Below, one piece after another: positions 1 to 8,387 of a stretch of 12,500 nucleotides of DNA (within the stretch, counting starts at the first letter, position 1; the number at the start of each line of letters is the position of its first letter). This DNA is from Chrysomallon squamiferum. Lineage: Eukaryota; Mollusca; Gastropoda; Neomphalida; Peltospiridae. A program made the position numbers and the translations under genes. Below the pieces are notes generated by a model. The model was not told the DNA's origin and ran no database searches. It was given only the letters and a program-made list of their open reading frames with translations. Where the stretch lies: positions 20,438,410 through 20,450,909 of the forward strand of contig CM022667.1 in NCBI GenBank assembly GCA_012295275.1. Reading direction: 5' to 3'.

Positions 1-1967
1 GCACTAATTACCAGTGCACTCTTCTATCTGTCCATCTTTATTCATTCTTCTTTGTATTTTCTTCCTAAGCTCTTTCACTGGGTCTTCAAAGGAAAATCTT
101 CGATGATGATGAATCTCTATTTCATTCAGTTATTAACGGCAGGAAACTGTCAAAGAAATTAATAATAATTAATAACAGCGGAATTCTATCTACTGTAACT
201 GAGAGGTTTATTTTAGATTATTTTTAATGATAGCAGTGATTTTTGGAAGCAAAATAATTTTTATTGCTAACCTTTTCTTTTGTTCCTGCACTATCGGTAA
301 CTGTGCGAAATTTGATTAAGGTATTTTTCATATACCGAACTGGCCAAAAACAAAACTGAACTTTAACGTTTTGTATCTCAAACCATATTTTAAAACTTTC
401 TAGCAACTGACCGTTCTTGACCGCAGTTTCAAGTTACTATCTAGTATCTCTAGTAATTTGCACGTAAAGCCAAAATCAAAATCGCAGTTCCAGAAGGAAA
501 GAATGTAAAGTTGAACAGATGATCAAGACGTCATCCATTTTCCCTGCATACTGCTTATAGTCTTTATCCAAGATGTAGCTCTGAATATCTCCTCTTTTTT
601 CCAGCATTCCTTTACGTCAGTGTTTAGTTTATCCTCAGTGAACTTCCCCATTCGACCTTAGTGTACCTTATCACTCAGTAAATTCTAGACGCAACAAGCT
701 ATCGGATTTCAGTCTAGATTTTATGACCGCCATTTCCCTGTTAGTGGATCCCGTACTTTCAACCTTTTTTTTTTCTTTTATCATTCTGTTCACTGATGAT
801 GTATCTAACTTTTTCCGAGAAATTTCTTTACGATTCTTGAATCGCGTCAACCTTTTTCAATGAAAAATGTTTTAATTAAGACCTTATCCGAACTTCAGAC
901 TTTTGGATGAAAACCAAGACTTAAATGGATAAATAATTTGTCCCACTGTCACTACTTTTGTCTATTTACACCGTTTGATTGACATGTGTCACTGCTGTCA
1001 AACTCAGTGACGTCATGCAGGGTAGCTCCAAATCTGCTATTCTCAGTATCTAATATTGATTTTGGCCGCACGTACTACAATAGTAATTTGAAATTTTGCC
1101 CATTAACACTTTCCGAGATATTAAGTGTTAAAGTTCAGTTAGGCTGTTTTTGGGGGTTGTTTTGTTCCCCCCGATATTTTCAGGAAATGTAATAAACATA
1201 ATTATCTTACGAAACGTTTGTGGTTAAAAAAGTACAAAGTAACAAACGACTTTATACTGTATTGCGATAAAGATAATACTATTAATTCATCAACTTAGAA
1301 TACAGTCTCTGTATTGGGGTAGATTAGAACTAAATTAAACTGAACTCTTTCTCTGTTTCAACCAAGTCTGTTGTTGTGTATACTCAGGTAGCATGAGGAC
1401 TATATACCCCTTTTTCATTAACCCCGGTGATTATCCACTTTCTTGTAACTGTTGTTAACCCTTTTGACGGCAACCTTTACTTTTCTAGAAAACTGGGTTA
1501 TCCTCGTTTACATTTTAAGTAGAAATTAGCACCCTAATTGTAGTATACTTAATAATTTCATTATGAGAATTAACGTAAAACTGTAACAGATTAGCTGAAC
1601 CAAAATTTGGATTTATTTCTTAAAATTATGACTTTTACCTAAAAATGTCAGATTTTAATGTCTAATTTTTCTTTCAGCTTTTTCTTTTCAGAATATATGT
1701 ATAAGTCTTTCTGTAATCAAACAAAATCTAATCCTTAGCTTAGGTTATTAACATACCTTTTTTATAGTTAAAATAATAAAGCCATTATTGATATTAAAAA
1801 AAAACAACAACACAGAAATAAAATACTTCCATTGTAATAAATATTTAAAGACAAAAAAACATACACTCATATCATAATGAATGAAAATGAGTTAAAATGT
1901 TTAAATTTTAGATATTTTATGAAAAAGGTTTAAAAACACGCTATTGTAGTTAAATGTGTTATTCTAG
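1..1967. other. AT-rich non-coding stretch, no gene seen
   Basis: No convincing exon, RNA gene or mobile element was found on either strand; open frames here are short and of chance composition. A perfect CRE palindrome TGACGTCA occurs at 1008-1015. The stretch is either an upstream intron of the channel gene or its 5' flank, which cannot be decided because the start of the gene is not visible. Confidence 0.6.
1103..1131. other. Perfect 9-bp stem hairpin
   Basis: TTAACACTT and AAGTGTTAA flank an 11-base loop (TCCGAGATATT). It stands in a block (about 985-1190) that looks more complex than its surroundings and could be an interspersed repeat remnant. Not a terminator or an RNA gene that I recognise. 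Confidence 0.5.
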
Positions 1968-2085
1968 TTCTGTTTATTACTACAAATTTGAACGATCACG
2001 TGACGACAGACAAGATCCAATGAGAGAGCTGAAGTGAGGACTGCAGCCATAAACCACGCGGGCACTTCGGCCTAATATATAAACA
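1968..2085. promoter_or_regulatory. GC-richer block with E-box, CCAAT and TATA-like motifs
   Basis: In otherwise very AT-rich DNA, this block contains TCACGTGAC (E-box CACGTG at 1997-2002), CCAAT at 2017-2021 and ATATATAAAC at about 2075-2085, all readable on +. It could be a promoter-like island. Alternatively, 1968-2033 reads as a short exon (acceptor TTCTAG, donor GAA|GTGAGG) giving KFERSRDDRQDPMRELK, but its phase does not fit exon A. Neither reading is secure. Confidence 0.25.
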
Positions 2086-2765
2086 TAGTGAAGCATGATC
2101 ATATATAATATAACCAAGCATGAAAATATTATATATTATATATATATACATTATATATTGTATTTTGTGATCTATATATGGTGCCATAACGCTGGTAATG
2201 CACAAATGCATTTTTATCTCAGTATGTTTTCTACGGCTTCAATATTCCGGCTTACAATTATATATGAGTACGTATAGCCAGTCACAGCAAACTAAAGCGC
2301 ACTTTAAATATATTATTTGAAAGGTAAATTTTATGTAATTAATTAAGTATTTACTGAATTGAAAACACAGTTTTATTAGCTTTGTATATAATGGCCTTGC
2401 TTCAAAACAAATCATAATATAGTGCTCGTTCGTTCTCAACTCACAGTTTAAATAAAATTCAGTTCTGCAGAATATCATATTAGTGTAAAAATGTTATATT
2501 AATGTACCAAGGTAACATAAACTTGTCATCAGCTGTAACACGACAAGCAAATCATGCTTTATGTAATATTACTTTATATACACATAAAACAACAGCAGCA
2601 ACAATGATGATTTTCTTGTTGATGATGATAACAACAACAATAACAACACAGTGACATTCGCTTTTCGACGTATTTAGCGTTACTTGACTGTTTAAAATGT
2701 ACTCACAGAACTAAACACACGACTGTCACTAAAAGTTTGTTAATATATTACAGCTCATAAGCCTT
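2086..2765. other. AT-rich non-coding stretch, no gene seen
   Basis: It contains TA-rich runs (2096-2165), followed by unremarkable AT-rich sequence and a short CAA/GAT repeat. Open frames on both strands are TATA-type low complexity (IYYIYIIY) or chance. Confidence 0.6.
2587..2655. repeat. CAA/GAT interrupted microsatellite
   Basis: ACAACAGCAGCAACAATGATG is followed by a GATGATGATAACAACAAC block. Triplets of CAA and GAT are mixed. No gene is evident. Confidence 0.75.
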
Positions 2766-2868
2766 TGAGTAATTGTCTGAGAGTAATAAAATTCTGTTTT
2801 GAGCAGAGATTAGCATGAGATTATCCTAAGATTATCTCTCAGACTATACACCACATTACTGAGTAATT
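2766..2868. repeat. Inverted repeat flanked by 9-bp direct repeats
   Basis: GTCTGAGAG (2775-2783) and CTCTCAGAC (2836-2844) are perfect 9-bp inverted arms. TGAGTAATT occurs at 2766-2774, directly against the left arm, and again at 2860-2868, 15 bp beyond the right arm. The arrangement recalls a tiny terminal-inverted-repeat element, but the right direct repeat is not adjacent. Chance is possible in AT-rich DNA. Confidence 0.35.
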
Positions 2869-2892
2869 TCACTTATTATATCTAATAACGGT

Positions 2893-4372
2893 TAAATCTT
2901 GAAACAAATAAGACGGAATCAGTGTAGCTATTTGTGTAATACTGAATCGACTGAACAAATTAGACAGAATCAGTGTAGATATTGTGTAAAACTGAATCGA
3001 CTGAACAAATAAGACAGAATCAGTGTAGATATTTGAGTAATACTGAATCGACTGAACAAATGACAGAATCAGTGTAGATATTTGTGTAATACTGAATCGA
3101 CTGAACGAATTAGACAGAATCAATGTAGATATTTGTGTAATACTGAATGAAGTGAACAAATTAGACAGAATCAATGTAGATATTTGTGTAATACTGAATG
3201 AAGTGAATGAATTAGACAGAATCAATGTAGATATTTGTGTAATACTGAATGAAGTGAATGAATTAGACAGAATCAGTGTAGATATTTGTGTAATACTAAA
3301 TGAACAGTGTAGATATTTGTGTAATACTGAATGAACACAGTGTAGATATTTGTGTAATACTAAATGAACACAGTGTAGATATTTGTGTAATACTAAGTGA
3401 ACACATTAGAATCAGTGTAGATATTTGTGTAATACTAAATGAACAGTGTAGATATTTGTGTAATACTGAATGAACACAGTGTAGATATTTGTGTAATACT
3501 AAATGAACACAGTGTAGATATTTGTGTAATACTAAATGAACACAGTGTAGATATTTGTGTAATACTAAATGAACACAGTGTAGATATTTGTGTAATACTA
3601 AATGAACACAGTGTAGATATTTGTGTAATACTAAATGAACACAGTGTAGATATTTGTGTAATACTAAATGAACACAGTGTAGATATTTGTGTAATACTAA
3701 ATGAACACATTAGAATCAGTGTAGATATTTGTGTAATACTAAATGAACAGTGTAGATATTCGTGTAATACTGAATGAACAGTGTAGATATTTGTGTAATA
3801 CTGAATGAACAGATTAGAATCAGTGTAGATATTTGTGTAATACTGAATGAACACATTAGAATCAGTGTAGATATTTGTGTAATACTAAATGAACAGTGTA
3901 GATATTCGTGTAATACTGAATGAACAGTGTAGATATTTGTGTAATACTGAATGAACAGATTAGAATCAGTGTAGATATTTGTGCAATACTAAATGAACAC
4001 AGTGTAGATATTTGTGTAATACTAAATGAACACATTAGAATCAGTGTACATATTTGTGTAATACTAAATGAACAGTGTAGATATTTGTGTAATACTGAAT
4101 GAACAGTGTAGATATTTGTGTAATACTGAATGAACACATTAGAATCAGTGTAGATATTTGTGTAATACTAAATGGACACATTAGAATCAATGTAGATATT
4201 TGTGTAATACTAAATGAACAGTGTAGATATTTGTGTAATACTAAATAGACACATTAGAATCAGTGTAGAGATTTGCGTAATACTAAATAGACAAATAGAA
4301 TCAGTGTAGATATTTGTGTAATACTAAGTGAACACATTAGGATCAATGTAGATATTTGTGTAATACTAAATG
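2893..4372. repeat. Minisatellite 1: about 38 units of 31, 33, 42 or about 51 bp
   Basis: All units share the core GATATTTGTGTAATACT. They differ in the stretch between cores: about 51 bp units (with GAACAAATTAGACAGAATC) occupy the 5' part. A run of identical 33-bp units (AAATGAACACAGTGTAG) fills about 3450-3700. A mosaic of 42-bp (with ACATTAGAATC) and 31-bp units follows to the end. Because 33, 42 and 51 are multiples of three, open frames appear on both strands (repeating NEHSVDICVIL on +); these are repeat artefacts. The array lies in the intron before exon A and stops 14 bp from its acceptor. Confidence 0.95.
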
Positions 4373-4386
4373 GAGTGTTTTGGCAG

Positions 4387-4474
4387 GGCGGGGCAGTCAT
4401 CAGACTTTTCCACAAAGAACTCGAGGCGTATCTGGTGGCGGAGGGTTTGTTTGATGAAGATATCACCGAAGATG
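4387..4474 (+). CDS. Exon A: MIR repeat of IP3R/RyR-like channel
   Basis: The exon is 88 nt, enters in phase 0 and leaves in phase 1. It follows acceptor TTTTGGCAG (AG at 4385-4386) and precedes donor GATG|GTCAGT. It reads GGAVIRLFHKELEAYLVAEG, then LFDEDITED. The leading GG plus V-I-R-L-F-H matches the start of the MIR repeat that in IP3Rs reads GGDVVRLFH. It forms the first strands of a beta-trefoil lobe in the cytosolic N-terminal domain. The acceptor has a poor pyrimidine tract because minisatellite 1 ends at about 4372, only 14 bp upstream. The preceding exon must end in phase 0 and was not found with confidence. Confidence 0.85.
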
Positions 4475-4487
4475 GTCAGTTGTGAAC

Positions 4488-4508
4488 ATTATTATTATTA
4501 TTATTATT
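4488..4508. repeat. (ATT)n microsatellite
   Basis: Seven ATT triplets lie just after the exon A donor. The rest of this 268-bp intron is AT-rich without features except the pyrimidine tract before exon B. Confidence 0.9.
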
Positions 4509-4742
4509 TATAAAAATAAAGAGTATTAAACGTATAACAGTACGTTTGTATTATATAACCATGAATTTAAACTATTTATTTATTATTTATTTAATTATTA
4601 GATAAACATCTATTTTGATTTAAGTTTTGTAAAGCTTTTCTTCACAAAATTTAATACAGTCAAAGTGACAAACAAACACGAAACACACAGAAATAAAGAG
4701 TAGAATAAAGTTAAATACTTTGACTCGTTTCTTCTTTTTCAG

Positions 4743-4850
4743 TTCATTTCCGCATTCGGGTCATGGATCAACATAAACCCCGAACGCTGTCTCCGCCCAC
4801 TTCCGGTAATACATTCTGGCAAATCGAGGCTGAAAACAGCGCCTTAAATG
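4743..4850 (+). CDS. Exon B: MIR-domain segment holding the position of the IP3-contact loop
   Basis: The exon is 108 nt, with a strong acceptor (GTTTCTTCTTTTTCAG) and donor AATG|GTAAAA, phase 1 to phase 1. The split codon G|TT gives Val. The peptide reads HFRIRVMDQHKPRTLSPPTS then GNTFWQIEAENSALN. The FWQIEAE stretch aligns with LWEVEVV of IP3Rs, at the end of one trefoil strand pair. Counting back from that Trp, the position of the IP3-binding RTTGR loop (mouse IP3R1 265-269) falls around MDQHKPR, so the basic character is partly kept but the motif is not. This suggests altered or absent IP3 binding; it is an inference from a hand alignment. Confidence 0.85.
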
Positions 4851-4870
4851 GTAAAATATACAACAATTCT

Positions 4871-5085
4871 ATTTATTTATTTATTTATTTATTTATCTCA
4901 ATACTTTTGTTATTTGTCTGTTTTTAATTTCCTTTTTCGTTCAGTAAGTATAATTTTTCTTTATTATCGACTGTCTGTTGATTAACTAATAATAATTATT
5001 ATTATATAATTTTTTATTTCTCTATGTAATTTTTTTCTCTCTCTCTCTCTCTTTTTTCTGGAAAAAAAAAAATATATATATATAT
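4871..5085. repeat. Cluster of simple repeats: (TTTA)n, (TC)n, A-tract, (TA)n
   Basis: The (TTTA) array covers 4871-4896, (TC) 5035-5052, an A-tract 5062-5071 and (TA) 5071-5085. It is AT-rich intron sequence following exon B. Confidence 0.85.
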
Positions 5086-5580
5086 CCATTGCCAAAGGAA
5101 AATTTACGATAGTTTTATAAAAACTTTAACTGAAAAATAAAAAATTATACGCATAAAGTAAAAAGTCCTGAAAACATCAGAATGTCAACGTAATAAACAG
5201 CAAAAACGGCGACCCATAGAACACCCGATAATAATGTCAGAGTTGGCGGAAGTGATGAGGAGTAGATAAAAATCAAACATTCAGCTTAACGATGCAACAT
5301 GCAGAACACATGGAAAATCTCTCAAATTCAAAAACAAATTAAACTGGAAGACCATCTCCTGCTAACTCTCCCATGCATAGATATCAGTGGGCTGATTAGG
5401 TCACGTGGGATACGTAACCATTTTATCGCTTACATGACATTTCACAGAGTCGGAACATGGCTGGCAGCGTGTACATCACGTCAACACTTTGACGTTGTTG
5501 TTTTTAGTGAAGTTTTGTAAGATTGTGAGTCAATAAGGTCCGGTACTGTCTTGCTGATAAATGACGCAAGCTGCTGCTGC

Positions 5581-5889
5581 TTAAATGAAAGACAGTCGAA
5601 TGCGGAACCGCTGATGACTGGTAATGTCCTCTGCTTCTCGCAGATCCCTCCCAACCAGTAACACTCCCTTCCGAATAATCCGCCATTCGTTCTCCTCTTC
5701 GGCGGTAAGCATGTTGTCTTCCGTCAGCTCTGAACTAACAGAATCAGCTTTTATCAGCGGAGTCTGAAGTCTACCAGTCAATTCGTTGTCATCATCGTAC
5801 AGTCTGGTTTCAAACTCAGTGAGTTTTCTCTGTGTGGTCTGTGAACCCGTGAGTCGGGAGGCCATTTTCTGTCTGTCCACTAAGCCCAT
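5581..5889 (-). CDS. Possible nested small protein gene on the minus strand (102 aa)
   Basis: This open frame lies antisense within the intron between exons B and C. It starts MGLVDRQKMASRLTGSQTTQ and ends with TAA at 5581-5583. It is hydrophilic and rich in Asp and Glu (FETRLYDDDNELTGRL; LTAEEENEWRIIRKG), with no signal peptide or membrane segment, and its composition is clearly less AT-rich than the flanks. A second ATG (5865, AAAATGGCC) has a strong translation-start context and would give 94 residues. Three CGTCA motifs spaced exactly 8 bp apart lie 14 to 34 bp upstream. I do not recognise the family. It could be a single-exon gene, a first exon whose donor I could not place, or a decayed retrocopy; no polyadenylation signal is evident close by. 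Confidence 0.35.
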   Translation of the reverse strand: MGLVDRQKMASRLTGSQTTQRKLTEFETRLYDDDNELTGRLQTPLIKADSVSSELTEDNMLTAEEENEWRIIRKGVLLVGRDLREAEDITSHQRFRIRLSFI

Positions 5890-5902
5890 GACCTAAGAAA
5901 TT

Positions 5903-5933
5903 CGTCAAAACGTCATAACGTCATTGTTGACGT
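5903..5933 (-). promoter_or_regulatory. Cluster of CRE-like half-sites upstream of the minus-strand frame
   Basis: CGTCA occurs at 5903, 5911 and 5919 (exact 8-bp spacing). An inverted TGACG follows at 5928-5932. TGACG is the half-site bound by CREB/ATF-type bZIP proteins. The cluster sits just upstream of the ATG at 5889, so it would be a core promoter element if that frame is a gene. Function is inferred only. Confidence 0.3.
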
Positions 5934-6245
5934 ATACCATGTCATTTGAACCTTTTTGATATATCCTGGATGCAGGAGATGTAGTTGTTTACTTGCCCGT
6001 GCTTTTCACGGTTTCGGGTATTTCCCGTATAACCTGCCCTGGGTTGGTATTATTTTCTGCATACATTACTGTCGCGTTCGTTTGGAGCTAGATGATTTAT
6101 AGTGATCATGTTTTTTATTTTAAAGTGGCGAAGTTTCTCTTCGCCGTGGGAATATTAAAAAATAGAAAAGAAAAAAGAACAAAAAATGTTGACGACGAAT
6201 AAATAGTTTGTGTATTATCAGTATTACTAATAAAGCTTGTATAAA

Positions 6246-6480
6246 GTAGTAGTAGCTACTGCTACTACTACTGCTACTGCTACTACTACTGCTACTGCTA
6301 CTGCCACTGCTACTACTACTGCTGCTACCATTACTGCTGCTGCTCTACTACTACTGCTACTATTACTGCTATTGCTACTACTACTACTGCTACAACTACT
6401 ACACTACTACTACTACTATACTACTATTGCAACTACTATTATACTACTGCTACTACTACTAGCGCTACTACTATATTACT
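6246..6480. repeat. CTA/CTG trinucleotide microsatellite with inverted start
   Basis: An interrupted array of CTA, CTG, CCA and TTA triplets fills the region and creates a low-complexity open frame of Thr/Ala then Leu/Tyr that is not a gene. Its first bases, AGTAGTAGTAGCTACTGCTA, run in the opposite sense, so the start is an inverted junction able to fold back. It is in the intron between exons B and C. Confidence 0.9.
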
Positions 6481-6866
6481 CCTATCATCAACGCTCCCGC
6501 TAATTTTTCTAAACCACTGAGGTGGAACTTTTGAGAAAAAGCTAATTTTTAATGGCCGAATGAATCTGGTTTTGTAAGTTAAATTCGAGACATTTCAATG
6601 TGTACAGAGACTCCTACGAGATCATTGACTACTACAACTAATAATAACTGCAACGACAATATAATATCGACTTTTAGTTAATCGGTACAAGTAATGTCTG
6701 GTAACAGGTGCTGTAACAGCATAGTCAGTTACGTAATTTTATGTAAAAATATTAACTCTCTCTGGATGTTCTAACCTTGTTAAATATTTCTAGAAACACA
6801 GACAAATTAGCTAATTCAACGACTGACGTAATTCACCATGGTTTAATTACTTGTTTGTTTAAACAG
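6481..6866. other. 3' end of the exon B-C intron, no feature seen
   Basis: AT-rich sequence without tandem repeats leads to the GTTTGTTTAAACAG acceptor of exon C. Confidence 0.6.
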
Positions 6867-7012
6867 GCGACATTCTGAGATGGGAACAGCAGATTCGACT
6901 TCGTCACATGACAACCCGGAAGTACTTGTGCATCGACGCAAATCACGATATTTCTCTCATCGATGACAACGAAGACCCGAGAACCGTTTTCAGAATGCAC
7001 TCCGTACTCAGT
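6867..7012 (+). CDS. Exon C: MIR repeat (RWEQQIRLRHMTTRKYL)
   Basis: The exon is 146 nt, phase 1 to phase 0, with acceptor GTTTAAACAG and donor CAGT|GTAAGA. The split codon G|GC gives Gly. It reads DILRWEQQIRLRHMTTRKYL, then CIDANHDISLIDDNEDP, then RTVFRMHSVLS. The R-(L/I)-R-H-x-T-T-x-K-Y-L core is the classic MIR repeat signature. It is closer to the RyR form (RWGQPxRxRHVTTGKYL) than to the IP3R form (FRFKHLATGHYL). Together with exon B it spans a complete trefoil repeat. Base composition rises clearly above the AT-rich, repeat-filled introns on both sides. Confidence 0.9.
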
Positions 7013-7035
7013 GTAAGACATCTGTCCTAGCGTCG

Positions 7036-7225
7036 TCATCATCATAATAGCAACAACAGTACTAATGAAACAGAATAACAACATCAACAGCAACAACAAT
7101 AAATCTAGTAACAGCGACAATAATAATAAAAATAACCTCCCTCCCCCCAAAAAACCCCAGCAACAAGACCTAACAATAATAACAACAATAACAACAACAG
7201 CAACATTAATAACATCAGCAATACT
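7036..7225. repeat. AAC/AAT-rich interrupted microsatellite
   Basis: CAA, AAC, AAT and CAG triplets with a CCTCCCTCCCCCC interruption near 7136 begin just after exon C. The open frame across it (poly-Asn type) is low complexity and not coding. Confidence 0.85.
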
Positions 7226-7287
7226 AATAATATTACTGGTGTTGCAATATTGCTTCTATTACTTATATTACTACAGTATATGCTAAA

Positions 7288-7370
7288 TTACTCATACTGC
7301 TGCTACTACTACTACAACTGTTACTACTTCTACTATTACTGCTACTGCTGCTGCTACTACTACTACATAG
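7288..7370. repeat. Second CTA/CTG microsatellite
   Basis: CTGCTACTACTACTACAACT and related triplets end 40 bp before exon D. The motif is the same as in the array at 6246, in the neighbouring intron. Confidence 0.85.
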
Positions 7371-7410
7371 TAATATTATTGTTTAAACTGTTGTGGCACT
7401 GATATTGTAG

Positions 7411-7489
7411 GAGCGAGATGAAATTCATTTTGAAAGTTACGCACGGATTGAACATGTGCTGACTGGATTTTGGCTGCATGCACTGAAAG
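7411..7489 (+). CDS. Exon D: third visible MIR-type repeat
   Basis: The exon is 79 nt, phase 0 to phase 1, with acceptor GATATTGTAG and donor GAAAG|GTAAAT. It reads ERDEIHFESYARIEHVLTGF then WLHALK. The pattern (A/V)-R-I-E-H-V-x-T-G-x-W-L-H corresponds to the MIR repeat written as VRLRHLCTNTWVH in IP3Rs and YIQHVDTGLWL in RyRs. The GFWLHALK tail ends the trefoil strand before the charged linker in exon E. Confidence 0.88.
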
Positions 7490-7902
7490 GTAAATAATTA
7501 ATATGTTATATTTCTGTTTAAAGAAAAATAGCTCTGTGATAAATAAATATATATATATTAATTTTTATTACAAGACGTACTAACTTCAGTTTGGTAATTG
7601 CTTGTAATTGTGAATAGCATTTTAAGCATTAGAAATTACTCTTAAGTGTGTATTTACATAGACTTGACCCCAACAGTAATTATTATCTTTTTATTAATGT
7701 AAAATATAAGCATATTTCAATGTATATTCTATATATAACCAAGTTATTTGTATTGCAGTTTGTCTTTAGTATAATGTTTAACAAATCCGGTATATACAGG
7801 TATACGTACATACTTACAACTTAATTATGTTCTCTACACAGATTATCAAAGATAAACACATATACTCGTACAACTATTCTCTCTACCATGCCTGTGTATT
7901 GT

Positions 7903-8220
7903 AGATTACAGAAATACTTATAAGCTTCTATTAACTACTCGTGTAATCTGTAGAAATACGGTTTACTTATACGAATTTATTACCTATGAGTATACTTTAA
8001 ATTTCAGAAATACGATATACGTATTATTAATGTAACGATTTATAATCTGTTCGTGTATTGCTGACTACAGATTTACGTATTACGTCAGAGTAAAGGTCAG
8101 TAATATACGTATTCTGTAGATTATCGACATTACGTATTACTTACATCAGTGTAAAGGTACATTATATACGCACTTACTGCAGATCAGAGAAATACGTATC
8201 ATTTATCATCAGTGCAAGAA
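7903..8220. repeat. Decayed tandem repeat, period about 56-63 bp
   Basis: Diverged copies begin GA(C/T)TACAG or GATTAT, continue with AAATACGTATTAC, then ATCAGTGTAAAGGTA and ATATACGTATTCTGTA. The clearest copies start at 8063, 8119 and 8182; weaker copies appear from 7903. It lies in the intron between exons D and E. The rest of that intron (7490-7900, 8221-8292) is AT-rich without recognised features. Confidence 0.6.
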
Positions 8221-8292
8221 TCTGCTATCTGTATGTGGTGATTATAGAAATAAATGTTATTAACTGGCAATGAAAACCCTGGTTTATTACAG

Positions 8293-8387
8293 ATGAAGAC
8301 TACATCAGACGACAGTTCCGGAATGTCGACGAGTCGACAGATCAAAGTATGAGAGGATTACGGTGGGACAACGCCCAAGTTAGACAG
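8293..8387 (+). CDS. Exon E: charged linker after the MIR repeats; probable GC donor
   Basis: The exon is 95 nt and starts in phase 1 after acceptor GGTTTATTACAG; the split codon G|AT gives Asp. It reads DEDYIRRQFRNVDESTDQSM, then RGLRWDNAQVRQ. This is a hydrophilic linker inside the trefoil, as seen between MIR strands in family members. No GT lies at the natural end. The best junction is GACAG|GCACGT, a GC donor, which joins in phase 0 to exon F (QVRQ|VAASGES). The alternative GT donor CCCAA|GTTAGA at 8379 also keeps the frame and would remove three residues (V-R-Q). Confidence 0.78.

Larger units (their letters stand above)
5086..6245. other. Middle of the exon B-C intron outside the possible minus-strand gene
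   Basis: Composition rises between about 5200 and 6080, with many ACGT-containing words. A 7-bp inverted repeat ACGTCAA-cact-TTGACGT lies at 5478-5495. No + strand exon with usable splice sites and family similarity was found. The short open frames here are chance or shadows of the minus-strand frame. Confidence 0.5.

Noticed and set aside
2239-2478. 79-codon minus-strand frame
   Set aside because: Low-complexity AT-rich translation, no domain, no promoter or splice support.
3152-4137. Several long open frames on both strands through minisatellite 1 (11-residue repeats)
   Set aside because: They follow from unit lengths divisible by three in a tandem repeat; they start and stop where 31-bp units shift the frame, and the array is intronic.
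5504-5686. 60-codon minus-strand frame overlapping the possible nested gene
   Set aside because: Alternative frame of the better-supported 5581-5889 frame; Ser-rich chance translation.
6237-6503. 88-codon + strand frame rich in Thr, Ala and Leu
   Set aside because: It is the translation of the CTA/CTG microsatellite, with no splice or domain support.
6833-7150. 105-codon minus-strand frame opposite exon C
   Set aside because: It is a shadow of exon C and the AAC/AAT microsatellite (poly-Leu); exon C on + has family homology and splice sites.
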